Of a stretch of DNA of 64,000 bases, positions 26,962 through 36,137 are shown piece after piece. Origin of the DNA: Halovivax limisalsi (lineage in GTDB: Archaea; Halobacteriota; Halobacteria; Halobacteriales; Natrialbaceae). Where the stretch lies: positions 3,100,001 to 3,164,000 of the forward strand of contig NZ_CP095757.1 in assembly GCF_023093535.1 (NCBI RefSeq). Reading direction: 5' to 3'. The translations under genes were made by a program, and so were the position numbers. The number at the start of each line of letters is the position of its first letter. The first letter of the stretch is position 1. The notes under the pieces were generated by a model. The model had not been told where the DNA came from, made no database searches, and saw only the letters and a list, made by a program, of their open reading frames with translations.

Positions 26962-26969
26962 TTTTATCT
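26962..26969 (+). promoter_or_regulatory. TATA box of the gene at 26993
   Basis: TTTTATCT about 27 bases upstream of the ATG at 26993, the spacing for a leaderless haloarchaeal transcript. Confidence 0.5.
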
Positions 26970-26992
26970 GTCACCTTTGTCAAGGGCCGGTG

Positions 26993-27691
26993 ATGTCCTC
27001 CCCAGACGCGCTGGAGCGATACGGGCCGTCGGTGGCCCTCGTCGTCGGCATCGCCGTGTTGATCGCGACGCCGCTGGTCCTGCCCGGCCCGGCGGTCGCC
27101 GACGGGCCCGAGTACCGCTACACCGCCGTCGAGCTCGAACCGGGGGACGACGGCGTCACCGCGACCTACGCCCAGTTCGACGAGACCGGCCCCGTGCCGA
27201 CGCTCGAGGGAGTTCCGTGCACCGACGTCGAGGCGGACCAGTTGTGCTACCTCGTCGAGCAACTCGCCGAGGGAGAGCGCGTGGAGGCAGTGCCGGTCGC
27301 GGGCCACTCCACTCCGGATCCCGTCTTCTGGAACGGGACGTTCTACGAGTTGACCCACACCGAAGGGGACGATCCGGCGATGCGACTCGCACCGTGGGAC
27401 GACGGCGAGGCGCTCGCGCACCTGGCGTCGGAACCCCGTCGGTTCGGCGCGCCGCCGACGCTCACCGACGCCGAGCGCCGCGCGATCGAGAACGGGACGG
27501 TCCGGACGACGGACCCGCGGGCCGTCCGGACCGGCCGGGTGTACGACCACGAGGGCTCGTACTACGCGTTCGAACTGACCGGCCGGTTCGCTCTCGACGC
27601 GTGGGACGTCTGGCCGCCGAGACTCCTGACTGCGGCCGGCTACCTGTTCGGTATCGGACTGATCGCCGGGGGCTACCGCGTGAAGAACTGA
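26993..27691 (+). CDS. Exported protein with N- and C-terminal membrane helices, unknown
   Basis: 232 residues. N-terminal hydrophobic segment (VALVVGIAVLIATPLVLPGPA) ending in a signal-peptidase-like VADG, an acidic domain with two Cys residues (VPCTDVEADQLCYLVEQ) that could form a disulfide, and a C-terminal helix (LLTAAGYLFGIGLIAGGY). GTG at 26990 could add one residue. No named family recognised. Confidence 0.75.
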   Translation: MSSPDALERYGPSVALVVGIAVLIATPLVLPGPAVADGPEYRYTAVELEPGDDGVTATYAQFDETGPVPTLEGVPCTDVEADQLCYLVEQLAEGERVEAVPVAGHSTPDPVFWNGTFYELTHTEGDDPAMRLAPWDDGEALAHLASEPRRFGAPPTLTDAERRAIENGTVRTTDPRAVRTGRVYDHEGSYYAFELTGRFALDAWDVWPPRLLTAAGYLFGIGLIAGGYRVKN

Positions 27692-27860
27692 AACAGGCGG
27701 TCCGCGACCGGATCGGTTCCCCGACGGGACCGCCTTCGCGACAGCGCGACGACGCCCAGAAGCACCCGGAGATGGCCCCGAATGTGTGACGACGATCAGT
27801 CGATCCTCAGGAAATTCAGCCCGTATCGCCGACGCAGTAAGGACGAACGAACACATAATC

Positions 27861-27868
27861 TTATAATA
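27861..27868 (+). promoter_or_regulatory. TATA box of the NhaC-type antiporter gene
   Basis: TTATAATA centred about 26 bases before the ATG at 27891, implying a leaderless transcript. Confidence 0.6.
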
Positions 27869-27890
27869 ACCGGTACTGATACCTGCACCC

Positions 27891-29630
27891 ATGTCAGACT
27901 TTGGCGCACTATCGTTGCTCCCACCGTTGCTGGCGATCGGCCTGGCGATCGTCACGCGAAAAGCGGTGCTGTCGCTGTTTCTTGGCATCTGGTCGGGCGC
28001 GATCCTGTACGCCGCCGGACCGGATCCGCTGGGCGACCCGATCGGGTGGCTCGACGGCGTCGTCTCCGACGGTTTCGGAATCTTCACGACGTTCGACTGG
28101 ATCGTCGCGGGGATCATCGCCGACGATGGGTTCTACGCGCAAATTCTGGTATTCACGTTGCTGCTCGGCGCTGGGGTGTCTATGATATGGAACCTGGGCG
28201 GTTCCTACGCGGTTCGCGACTGGGCGTTGCAACGGTTGCACACGCAACGAAGTACGACGTTCGTTGCCTGGTTGCTCGGCCTCGCGATGTTCTTCGACGA
28301 TTACGCCAACACGGCCATCGTCGGCTCGTCGATCAAGGACGTTTCCGACGAGATGCACGTCTCTCGAGAGAAACTGTCCTACATCGTCGACTCGACGGCC
28401 GCGCCCGTCGCCACCCTCGTTATTTCCTCCTGGATCGCGTTCCAGTTAACCGAAATTCGAGACGCGTACGACGAACTCGGACTGGCTGAGCATCCCGACG
28501 CGATCGAGGTGTTCATCGAATCGATCCCGTACAACATGTACGCCATTCTGGCGATCGTCATGGTACTTATCATCGTCCTCACCGGTCGTGATTACGGTGA
28601 GATGCTCACCGCGGAGCACCGGTCGTGGTCGACCGGAAAGGTGACGCGCGACGATGCGCAGCCGATGCAAGACGTTCAGAGCGACCTCGGCGAACCGCAC
28701 GCGGAGAACCCACGCCTCGCGAGTTTCTTCACACCCGTCGTCGTTCTGCTGATCGTGACGCTCGGAACGGCGCTCTGGACGGGGCTGCCTGCAGATCCGT
28801 TGTCAGTATTCCTCGAAGCGCCGGGTGAAACGCTGTACAACGCGGTCATCAACGCGAATTACGCCTCGGCGCTGGTCTACGGTTCGTTCGCCATGGTCGC
28901 CTCCGGCTTCGTCCTCGGGAAGGTCTACGGCGTCATGGACGCCGGCGAGTCCACCGATGCGACAATCGACGGTTTCGGCCTGATGCTGACGGCGGTCTCG
29001 ATCCTCGTCCTCGCCTGGGGGATCGGCACGGCCGTCGGCGCGCTCGAGACGGGCGTCTACGTCGCAAACGCGATCGGTGAGACCTTACCCCCGTCACTGC
29101 TGCCGGTCGTCGTCCTCGGAACCGCGGCGTTCATCGCCTTCTCGACCGGCACCGCCTGGGGGACGATGGGCATCCTCACGCCGATCGCGATCCCCGTCGC
29201 GTGGTCGATGACCGGCGACCACACGATGATCGCCGCCGTCGTCGGAATGATCTTCTCCGGCTCGATCTTCGGCGACCACAGTTCGCCGATCTCCGACACG
29301 ACGGTCCTCTCGGCGACCTTTACCGGCGCAGATCTCGTCGATCACGTTCGCACGCAACTGCCCTACGCGATCACCGTCGGGCTGGTCTCGGCGTTGCTGA
29401 TCACCGTCTGGGGCATCACGCGCGTCACGCCGTTCGTCCTGCTCCCGATCGGCGTCCTCCTCCTCGTCGTGTTGGTCTACGGCCTCTCGGAATTCGACGC
29501 GCGACGGAAGGGCGTCGATCCCGTCGCGGCCAACGGCACCCCTGTCGGCGGGGATCGCGTCGGACCGACGGCGGAGGGCGGGCCGACGACGGACGGCGGT
29601 GCAGGCACCGGCGACGAAGCGGCCGAGTAG
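27891..29630 (+). CDS. NhaC-family Na+/H+ antiporter
   Basis: 579 residues, about 12 hydrophobic helices. Family features: AIGLAIVTRKAVLSLFLGIW near the start, FFDDYANTAIVGSSIKD (conserved acidic and Asn residues in the membrane), PVATLVISSWIAFQL, and FSTGTAWGTMGILTPIAIP with GSIFGDHSSPISDTTVLSAT, the strongest NhaC signature. A hydrophilic insert (residues ~235-280) and an acidic/Gly tail are haloarchaeal. It would exchange sodium for protons at the membrane; related proteins can exchange other solutes. Leaderless promoter at 27861. Confidence 0.93.
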   Translation: MSDFGALSLLPPLLAIGLAIVTRKAVLSLFLGIWSGAILYAAGPDPLGDPIGWLDGVVSDGFGIFTTFDWIVAGIIADDGFYAQILVFTLLLGAGVSMIWNLGGSYAVRDWALQRLHTQRSTTFVAWLLGLAMFFDDYANTAIVGSSIKDVSDEMHVSREKLSYIVDSTAAPVATLVISSWIAFQLTEIRDAYDELGLAEHPDAIEVFIESIPYNMYAILAIVMVLIIVLTGRDYGEMLTAEHRSWSTGKVTRDDAQPMQDVQSDLGEPHAENPRLASFFTPVVVLLIVTLGTALWTGLPADPLSVFLEAPGETLYNAVINANYASALVYGSFAMVASGFVLGKVYGVMDAGESTDATIDGFGLMLTAVSILVLAWGIGTAVGALETGVYVANAIGETLPPSLLPVVVLGTAAFIAFSTGTAWGTMGILTPIAIPVAWSMTGDHTMIAAVVGMIFSGSIFGDHSSPISDTTVLSATFTGADLVDHVRTQLPYAITVGLVSALLITVWGITRVTPFVLLPIGVLLLVVLVYGLSEFDARRKGVDPVAANGTPVGGDRVGPTAEGGPTTDGGAGTGDEAAE

Positions 29631-29703
29631 GACGAGCGACGACGCTCGCGGACCGATCACCGCCTTCGGCACGTTTTTTCGCCGCGACCGCGTACGGACG
29701 CCC

Positions 29704-30501
29704 ATGGACGGCATCGTCGATCACACCATGATCCGCGTCTCGGACCTCGAGGAATCGCTGGAGTGGTACCGGACCCACCTCGACTACGAGGAGAAGGATC
29801 GCCACGAGGGCGAGGATTTCACCCTCGTCTACCTCGGGCCCGAGAATATGCACGACGACGGCGCGATGCTCGAACTCACGCACAACCACGGCACCGACGA
29901 CGTCGAGATCGGCGACGCGTGGGGCCATATCGCCGTCCGCGTCCCGGAGGGCGAACTCGAGGACTACTACGACCAGCTCATGGACGAGGGCGTCGAAGAC
30001 TACCGCGACCCCGACTCCTGCGGCGGCCACTACGCCTTCGTCACAGACCCCGACGGCCACGAGATCGAGATCGTCCAGCGCAACCCCGATCAGGGCGCGC
30101 TGTGGTCGATCGACCACGCGATGATCCGCGTCGAGGACGCCGACGACGCGCTCGGCTTCTGGACCCGGAAGTTCGAGTACGACGAAGTCGGGCGCTGGGA
30201 GGCCGACTCCTTCGCGAACTACTTCGTCGAACCCCGCGACGCCGCCGACGAGGCCATGGCTGTCGAGCTGACCTACAACTACGACGGGCGATCCTACACC
30301 CAGGGCGACGGCTGGGGCCACCTCTGCGTCCGCGTCGACGACCTCCACGACGACTGGGAGACGCTCCAGACGCGCGAGGCCGACGACTACCGCGACCCGG
30401 CCGACTGCGACGACCTGTACGCGTTCACGCGCGATCAGGACGGCCACGAGATCGAACTGCTCGAACGCGATCCGACGGCCGACTCGCTGTTCCCGTTCTG
30501 A
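29704..30501 (+). CDS. Two-domain VOC (glyoxalase-like) protein
   Basis: 265 residues from ATG at 29704. Two tandem vicinal-oxygen-chelate modules: residues 1-130 (VDHTMIRVSDLEESLEWYRT to DPDGHEIEIVQRN) and 135-265 (IDHAMIRVEDADDALGFWTR to DQDGHEIELLERD). Each half has a first-strand His and a late Glu that usually bind metal, and WGH/HGTDD segments. Closest to lactoylglutathione lyase-type proteins, but haloarchaea lack glutathione, so the substrate is uncertain. Confidence 0.88.
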   Translation: MDGIVDHTMIRVSDLEESLEWYRTHLDYEEKDRHEGEDFTLVYLGPENMHDDGAMLELTHNHGTDDVEIGDAWGHIAVRVPEGELEDYYDQLMDEGVEDYRDPDSCGGHYAFVTDPDGHEIEIVQRNPDQGALWSIDHAMIRVEDADDALGFWTRKFEYDEVGRWEADSFANYFVEPRDAADEAMAVELTYNYDGRSYTQGDGWGHLCVRVDDLHDDWETLQTREADDYRDPADCDDLYAFTRDQDGHEIELLERDPTADSLFPF

Positions 30502-30534
30502 GCGTCGACAAAAAGTGACTTCGAGGGCGGCCCG

Positions 30535-31647
30535 TTACTCGACGATCGATTCGGCGACCGAGCGCAACGTCTCCTCGTCGGCAGTGCCGGAAACGCTGTA
30601 GGTGAGGCCGTCGGACGTCCACCGGATTGACGTCGACGAAATGTTCATCACCTCGGTACTGGTCAGCGTCGCCTCCACGTCACCGATCGTGATCGACTCG
30701 CCACCGACTCCGGACGCGGCGCCGGTCGGGGATTCGGCGACGGAGACCGTCAGGCGGTCCTCACCCTCGGCCGCGTACTGGAGGGAGGCCGTAACGCCGT
30801 TGAGACCCTCCATCGTCGTCGCCGACTGGAACGCGTACCCCTCCGGAACGGACGGTTTCGGCACGTCGAACGGAGCGGCCGCGTCGGCGGCAGAGACGTT
30901 TTCGTGCGTCGTCATGGACCCTTCACCGAAGTCGACGACCTCGGCGTCCGCCGGCGGCTCGAACGAGAACAGGTCCGACGAGACCGACGCGTCCGGCTCG
31001 AAGGACTCCATCGTCATCGTCATCGAGGTCTCCGCCGGTTCGCTCATCGTAACCACCTGCTTGAGCGGATAGTAGGTCTCTTCGTCGATCCACAGGGTCA
31101 TGTTCTCCGGTGCGAACGGCGCCGAGTCGTCACCCGACACGTCGAGAATCGTCGTCTCGCGGCCCGCGATCGTGTCCGTTCCGACGCGTTCGGCGTCCAT
31201 GTCGTCGACGCTCCCGGAGAGGTTCTCTGCCATCGCAGCCATCTCTTCGGGATCGAGCCCGAGGTCCATCTTCATGGCGCGGTTCTGACCCTCGTCGTAG
31301 ATCCAGGTCGTCGATCCGTTCACCACCATCACCGTCGGCTGGGTGGCGGCGCCGTCGCCCTTGACGAACTCCATGCGGATTGACTCGTCGGGCCCCAGCC
31401 AGAGGTCGTAGGTTACCGTCTGATTCATCGTCTCGGTATCCATCTCCATCGTCATCGTCGCCTGGACCGAATCGAGCTCGGTGTGAGCGGACTGGGATCG
31501 TTCCAGCAGTTCGTCGGCCGAGAGTTCGTCCGACGCCGGCTCGTCCGCGGACTCGGTATCGTCGAGTCCGAGGGGACCGAGACAGCCGGCAGTCAGGAGC
31601 ACGGTGACCACTGCGAGCGTCGCGACGGTCGAACGGAGTGTCTGCAT
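30535..31647 (-). CDS. LolA-like lipoprotein
   Basis: 370 residues. N-terminal lipobox LLTAGC with Cys22 as the lipidation site, then an acidic Ser/Glu spacer. The central part (ATMTMEMDTETMNQTVTY, TWIYDEGQNRAMKMDLG, TLWIDEETYYPLKQVV) is the LolA/LppX beta-fold repeated in haloarchaeal lipoproteins. A second C-terminal domain (PEGYAFQSATTMEGLNG to LRSVAESIVE) resembles the DUF4367 type. Anchored on the outer face of the membrane; role may be lipid or small-molecule binding. It is not linked to a transporter here. Confidence 0.85.
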   Translation of the reverse strand: MQTLRSTVATLAVVTVLLTAGCLGPLGLDDTESADEPASDELSADELLERSQSAHTELDSVQATMTMEMDTETMNQTVTYDLWLGPDESIRMEFVKGDGAATQPTVMVVNGSTTWIYDEGQNRAMKMDLGLDPEEMAAMAENLSGSVDDMDAERVGTDTIAGRETTILDVSGDDSAPFAPENMTLWIDEETYYPLKQVVTMSEPAETSMTMTMESFEPDASVSSDLFSFEPPADAEVVDFGEGSMTTHENVSAADAAAPFDVPKPSVPEGYAFQSATTMEGLNGVTASLQYAAEGEDRLTVSVAESPTGAASGVGGESITIGDVEATLTSTEVMNISSTSIRWTSDGLTYSVSGTADEETLRSVAESIVE

Positions 31648-31825
31648 TAGTCAATTGCCAGATATGACTGGGTTAGTTAAAGACGTTACTATTCGTGTGC
31701 GAACGACGGCGACGTACTGCGATCGTCCCGGCCGACAGGCGACTCGGCCGGCAGCTTCGATCGCGGATAGGAGCGGTTCAGAACGGCCGGCCTGGTCGGT
31801 CGTACTTGTCGGCAGGGTCCGGCCC

Positions 31826-33148
31826 TCAGTCGTCGGCGGCGGCCGCTTCGACCTCGCTCGCGGCTTCCCGGTCCAGTTCTTCCAGGTACTCGTCGGCGTC
31901 GATTGCGGCCTTCGAACCCATGCCCGCGGCCGTGACGGCCTGCTGGTAGTGGTAGTCGACGACGTCGCCGGCGCCGAAGATGCCGGGGACGGCGGTCTCG
32001 GTCTGGCCGCCACCCTCGCCGCCCGCCGTCTTCAGATACCCCTCGTCGTCGGTTTCGACGCCCGTGCCCTCCAGGTAGTCGGTGTTGGGCGTGTGACCGA
32101 TGGCGAAGAAGACCGCGCCGACGTCGAAGTCGAACTCCTCGGTCGCAGGGTCCTCGAGTTTGTCCGTCGGGTGGCCCTCCGGGTGTTCGACCAGCGTGAC
32201 GTGATCGACGCCGTCCTCCTGGGAGCCCCGGATCTCGACCAGTTCCGTGTTTTTCATGATCTCGATGTCGTCGTTCTCGACTTGCTCCCGGACGCGGTCG
32301 ATCCAGTAGTCCTCCGCGCGAAAGCCCTCGCGGCGGTGGACCAGATAGACCGTGTCCGCGAACTTCGTCAGGAAGGTGGCCTCCTCCATCGCGGCGTCGC
32401 CGCCGCCGACGACGAGCATGTCCTCGCCGCGGAAGAAGGCGCCGTCGCAGGTCGCACACGTCGAGAGCCCGTAGCCCATGAGTTCGTCCTCGCCGGGGAT
32501 GCCCAGCGTGCGTGCGCTCGCGCCGGAGGCGGCGATGATCGCGTCGGCGGTGTAGACGTCGCCGTTCGTCAGTTCCACGCGGAAGGGCCGATCGCTCGCG
32601 TCGACGGAGTCGACGACGCCGTTTCGCGTTTCGGCGCCGAACTGGCGGGCCTGTTCCTTCATATTGTTCACCAGTTCCGTCCCGTCGATCCCGTCGGGGA
32701 AGCCCGGATAGTTCGCGACGTCGGTCGTCAAAGTGAGCTGGCCGCCGGGCTCGTCGCCCTCGATGACCAGCGGCTCGTTGTTCGAGCGCGCGGCGTAGAT
32801 CGCCGCGGTGAGCCCCGCGATGCCGGTGCCCGCGATGATGAGCCGTCGGTGCTCGACGACCTCGTCGGTGCCGCCGTCGGTCACGAGACCGAGTTTCTCG
32901 TCGAGGGCACCGGTCTCGTTCAGCGCGCTCGTCTCGTCCCAGCCGCCGATCAGTTCGTCGTCGATGAACACTTCGGGGGCCGTCCGTCGGCCCTCGGCGC
33001 GTTCGACCATCTCCTCGAACAGGGCGTCGTCGCCCGTCACGTTGTACGTCTCGTACTCGACTCCCTTCTCGTCGAAAAGGGCTTTCGCCTTCTCGCAATA
33101 CGGACAGGCCTCCTTGGTGTAAATCTCTACCCGGGGCTGCTCGCTCAT
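31826..33148 (-). CDS. Glutaredoxin-thioredoxin reductase fusion
   Basis: 440 residues. Residues 1-85 are a glutaredoxin-type domain with CPYC at 15-18, TAPEVFIDDELIGG (cis-Pro loop) and a helical end. Residues ~100-425 are a flavoprotein disulfide reductase: FAD-binding GTGIAGLTAAIYAAR, EGDEPGGQLTLTTDVANYPG, redox CATC in STCATCDGAFFRG, NAD(P)-type VVGGGDAAMEEA, FFAIGHTPNT and GIFGAGDVVDYHYQQA. A short acidic linker joins them and an Ala/Glu tail follows. The fusion suggests electrons pass from NAD(P)H via FAD and CATC to the attached CPYC. A separate thioredoxin is not adjacent. Confidence 0.93.
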   Translation of the reverse strand: MSEQPRVEIYTKEACPYCEKAKALFDEKGVEYETYNVTGDDALFEEMVERAEGRRTAPEVFIDDELIGGWDETSALNETGALDEKLGLVTDGGTDEVVEHRRLIIAGTGIAGLTAAIYAARSNNEPLVIEGDEPGGQLTLTTDVANYPGFPDGIDGTELVNNMKEQARQFGAETRNGVVDSVDASDRPFRVELTNGDVYTADAIIAASGASARTLGIPGEDELMGYGLSTCATCDGAFFRGEDMLVVGGGDAAMEEATFLTKFADTVYLVHRREGFRAEDYWIDRVREQVENDDIEIMKNTELVEIRGSQEDGVDHVTLVEHPEGHPTDKLEDPATEEFDFDVGAVFFAIGHTPNTDYLEGTGVETDDEGYLKTAGGEGGGQTETAVPGIFGAGDVVDYHYQQAVTAAGMGSKAAIDADEYLEELDREAASEVEAAAADD

Positions 33149-33301
33149 GTGAAACCTATTGGTGGAGGCGTCCTAAACGCCTTGCGTTCGCTGCAACCGG
33201 TGTGTATACCCCTCTCAGTCCCAGAGACGGCCCGCTCTAGTACGGACGGTCACTCCAGCGCTCCCAACGTGTTTACGGCTTCCACTCGCAATCCTCCGAG
33301 T

Positions 33302-33586
33302 ATGACCGCAGATCTCGCGGAGAAGACGGATCGATACGAAGGGCTACTGGCGGAGGCACTCGAAGCGGCGACGACGGCTCCGCCGGCGGACACGCCCATG
33401 GCCGACGCCGCCGACGAGTGTCGCGAGATGGCCGCCTCCTACCTCGAAGACGGGAGACACTTTCGGGACGACGGAGACCTGGTCAACGCACTGGCCTCGT
33501 TTTCGTACGGGCACGCCTGGCTCGATGCGGGCGCACGCATCGGCCTTTTCGAGGTTCCAACTGAGGGACACCTTTTTACCGTTTGA
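33302..33586 (+). CDS. DUF357 family protein
   Basis: 94 residues. Helical archaeal protein: EKTDRYEGLLAEALEAA, CREMAASYLEDGRHFRDDGD and NALASFSYGHAWLDAGARIGLF match the DUF357 pattern. No catalytic motif. Starts at ATG 33302; frames further upstream are antisense to the thioredoxin reductase gene and not coding. Confidence 0.85.
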   Translation: MTADLAEKTDRYEGLLAEALEAATTAPPADTPMADAADECREMAASYLEDGRHFRDDGDLVNALASFSYGHAWLDAGARIGLFEVPTEGHLFTV

Positions 33587-33775
33587 GCGTGAGCCACCCC
33601 GCCAGTCTATCACGATCGATCCTCCAGTTTCCGAAAGGTACTTTACTATTTGGGCGGATATTTTATATTGCAGCCGACACACTTAAGTATGCTCGCCGAT
33701 TACACTACGTTAGCTGGTTGCCCGGGAGCATTTCTTCTGGTTTCCCCACCCGGCAGCCCCGAGTGACGATCCATC

Positions 33776-34750
33776 ATGACCGATACACAAATCCGAACCT
33801 ACACGGAGGAACGTACGCGAACCGAGAACGAATCGGTCGCCGAGAACGAACAGGAGCACTGTCCGGAGTGTGGCGGCCGGCTGGTCTCCGACGAAGAACA
33901 CGCGGAGACGGTGTGTGCGGACTGCGGCCTCGTCGTCGAGGAGGACGAGATCGACCGCGGGCCGGAGTGGCGCGCGTTCGACTCGGCCGAGCGCGACCAG
34001 AAGTCGCGTGTCGGCGCCCCGACGACGAAGATGATGCACGACCAGGGTCTGTCGACGAACATCGGCTGGCAGGACAAGGACGCCTACGGCAAGTCCCTCT
34101 CGAGCCGCCAGCGCCAGAAGATGCAGCGCCTGCGCACCTGGAACGAGCGCTTCCGCACGCGCGACTCGAAGGAGCGCAACCTGAAGCAGGCCCTCGGCGA
34201 GATCGATCGCATGGCGAGCGCGCTCGGCCTGCCCGAGAACGTCCGCGAGACGGCGTCGGTCATCTACCGCCGCGCGCTCGAGGAGGACCTCCTGCCGGGT
34301 CGCTCGATCGAGGGCGTCGCGACGGCGTCGCTGTACGCCGCCGCCCGCCAGGCGGGCACGCCGCGCAGCCTCGACGAGATCTCGCAGGTCAGCCGCGTCG
34401 ATCGCATGGAGCTCACCCGGACCTACCGCTACGTGGTCCGCGAGCTTTCGCTCGAGGTCAAGCCCGCCGATCCCGAGCACTACGTGCCGCGATTCGTGAG
34501 CGGTCTCGACCTCTCAGACGAGACCGAACGCACCGCTCGCGAGCTCCTCGAGTCGGCTCGCGGCGACGGCGTCCACTCGGGCAAGTCGCCGGTCGGCCTC
34601 GCGGCCGCCGCCGTCTACGCCGCGGCGCTGCTCACCAACGAGAAGGTGACCCAGAACGAGGTCAGCGAGGTCGCCAACATCTCCGAAGTGACGATCCGAA
34701 ACCGCTACAAGGAGCTGCTCGAAGCCTCGGACATGGCCGCCCCAGCCTGA
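33776..34750 (+). CDS. tfb: Transcription initiation factor IIB (TFB)
   Basis: 324 residues. Recruits RNA polymerase to TBP-bound promoters. N-terminal zinc ribbon CPECGGRL...CADCG (Cys29, 32, 47, 50), B-finger region (GPEWRAFDSAERDQKSRVGAP), then two cyclin repeats (ALGEIDRMASALGLPENVRE and DETERTARELLESARGDG) with the recognition helix NEVSEVANISEVTIRNRYKE. Haloarchaea carry several TFB paralogues; this one has a full-length, canonical sequence. A TATA-like ATTTTATA lies at 33659-33666, implying a leader of about 85 bases. Confidence 0.95.
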   Translation: MTDTQIRTYTEERTRTENESVAENEQEHCPECGGRLVSDEEHAETVCADCGLVVEEDEIDRGPEWRAFDSAERDQKSRVGAPTTKMMHDQGLSTNIGWQDKDAYGKSLSSRQRQKMQRLRTWNERFRTRDSKERNLKQALGEIDRMASALGLPENVRETASVIYRRALEEDLLPGRSIEGVATASLYAAARQAGTPRSLDEISQVSRVDRMELTRTYRYVVRELSLEVKPADPEHYVPRFVSGLDLSDETERTARELLESARGDGVHSGKSPVGLAAAAVYAAALLTNEKVTQNEVSEVANISEVTIRNRYKELLEASDMAAPA

Positions 34751-34845
34751 GAACGGCCCGCGTTCGACCGCTCGGCCGGATCGTCCGCTCGCGACGTCCC
34801 ACCCGGGCAGGAACGTTTTTACAATCCGGTGTGCAATGACGTGGC

Positions 34846-35025
34846 ATGGACGAGGCCACCGTGCGATTACTCTGTCCGGAGTGCACCAAGGACTGGCAAG
34901 TCTCGCCGACGGAGCTACCCGCACCCAAAGATCTCTTTCACTGTCCGAACTGTCACGCCAGTCGACGAACGGCCGAGTTTACGCGAACCGACCGCGATTT
35001 ACGGACCCTGAAGACGCTCGGGTGA
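34846..35025 (+). CDS. Small zinc-ribbon protein, haloarchaeal
   Basis: 59 residues, ATG at 34846, stop TGA at 35023-35025. LCPECTKDW and FHCPNCHASRR give a C-x-x-C pair on each side, an evident zinc ribbon; the acidic/basic tail AEFTRTDRDLRTLKTLG follows. Starts 95 bases after tfb on the same strand; a T-run with ACAATCC lies before it. Probably conserved in haloarchaea; function unknown. Confidence 0.75.
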   Translation: MDEATVRLLCPECTKDWQVSPTELPAPKDLFHCPNCHASRRTAEFTRTDRDLRTLKTLG

Positions 35026-35624
35026 GCTGTCTTTCCGGCAGGAGTCGGCAGTCGGACAACGCTGTCGCGACCCGCCGCTCGCTTTCGCGAATCCGTCCCG
35101 GTTTCGCGCCCGAGGTCGACGTCTCGGTATCGGCTGCCGGCTGCCTTCTCCCGGCCGCAGTCGCAATCTCCTGGCTCCCGGCCGCAGCCCCCGGCTTCCC
35201 AGACCGTCGATCGGCTCCCGTCCGGCGACGGAAGGAGACCGTTTGCAGCGGGTGGTCCCGAAACGCCCGGAACTACACCGCCGGTCACAAGTGACTGACG
35301 GGCGCCGCAAAAGCCGTCGGGTGTGAAACGAGCGCACCGCGAGCACTGGACCCGCCGAGCTGGCCGCGGTGGGTTTCCACGCATCGACGGCGCTGGGAGC
35401 CCCCGAGACCCACCGCGGCTGAAATATCTATCGGCTTTAGTATACGAGCTCGATACGATGGGACGAAACGATCGATTACGTCGGTCACGTACGGCGTTTA
35501 TCCACTCGGAAGCGGAGAGAAGCTGACTTCGAAATTCTTATACCTTTGGGCCGGCGTCGCGAGTAGCGTGGTAACGACCCTCAGGATAATAATATAACCC
35601 TGCAGTTGGTAGGGTGAGGTGCTT
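35026..35624. other. About 600 bases without a convincing gene
   Basis: No recognisable gene on either strand. There is a C-rich/GCCGG-rich section around 35115-35215 on the plus strand and a TATA-like TTTAGTATA at 35436-35444 that precedes only a 22-codon basic frame (35458-35526), too near to be its promoter. The last 60 bases hold the promoter of the next gene (AATATAA, 35591-35597). Confidence 0.4.
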
Positions 35625-35867
35625 ATGAAGAAGCAGGAGCTCATTCACCTTCACGGCCTTCTTGCAGAGGTATCGAACCAGTGTGCCACATGGGAGAACT
35701 GCACGATCGACCTCGGAGAGTACGAGTCGCTCGGTATTCGGCCGACATCGATCCACAAATCGAAAACCGATCACAAGGACGCTGTTTTTGCGCTGGCGGG
35801 CGGCATTACCGAGCACATGAACGCTGACGGTGACGAAACCGAAACGGTCGCCGCGACTGCTGATTGA
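35625..35867 (+). CDS. UPF0058 family protein
   Basis: 80 residues from ATG at 35625, which has a good SD (GGTGAGGTG) just upstream; a GTG two codons earlier is possible. MKKQELIHLHGLLAEVSNQC, TWENCTIDLGEYESLGIRP, SIHKSKTDHKDAVFALAGGI match the archaeal UPF0058 pattern of small helical proteins. Role unknown. AATATAA at 35591-35597 is the likely TATA. Confidence 0.88.
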   Translation: MKKQELIHLHGLLAEVSNQCATWENCTIDLGEYESLGIRPTSIHKSKTDHKDAVFALAGGITEHMNADGDETETVAATAD

Positions 35868-36108
35868 ATTCGTTGCTACTCTCCCGAGACGCGGCGTTTC
35901 ATCACCGATAGCGCCCGGAGTGACAGTACTCGCGAACGACGGGTCGCGCACCACGGATCGATCAGAACTGTCGGCATCGTAACCGCTCACAGCGAGCAGA
36001 GACGACTCCGTGCAGATCGCGGCGCCGCGACTCCGTGGCAGGAACGGACGTCCCAACAGGCACAGACGACTTCGGGGCACCACACGTCGGCGCGCCACGT
36101 ACTGCGGT

Positions 36109-36129
36109 GGGCGGCGCGAATCGCCGCCC
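36109..36129 (-). terminator. Hairpin after the DUF555 gene
   Basis: GGGCGGC-GCGAATC-GCCGCCC, a 7-bp stem, nine bases past the stop of the minus-strand DUF555 gene. No T-tract follows, so terminator function is only suggested. Confidence 0.35.
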
Positions 36130-36137
36130 GAGCGGAC

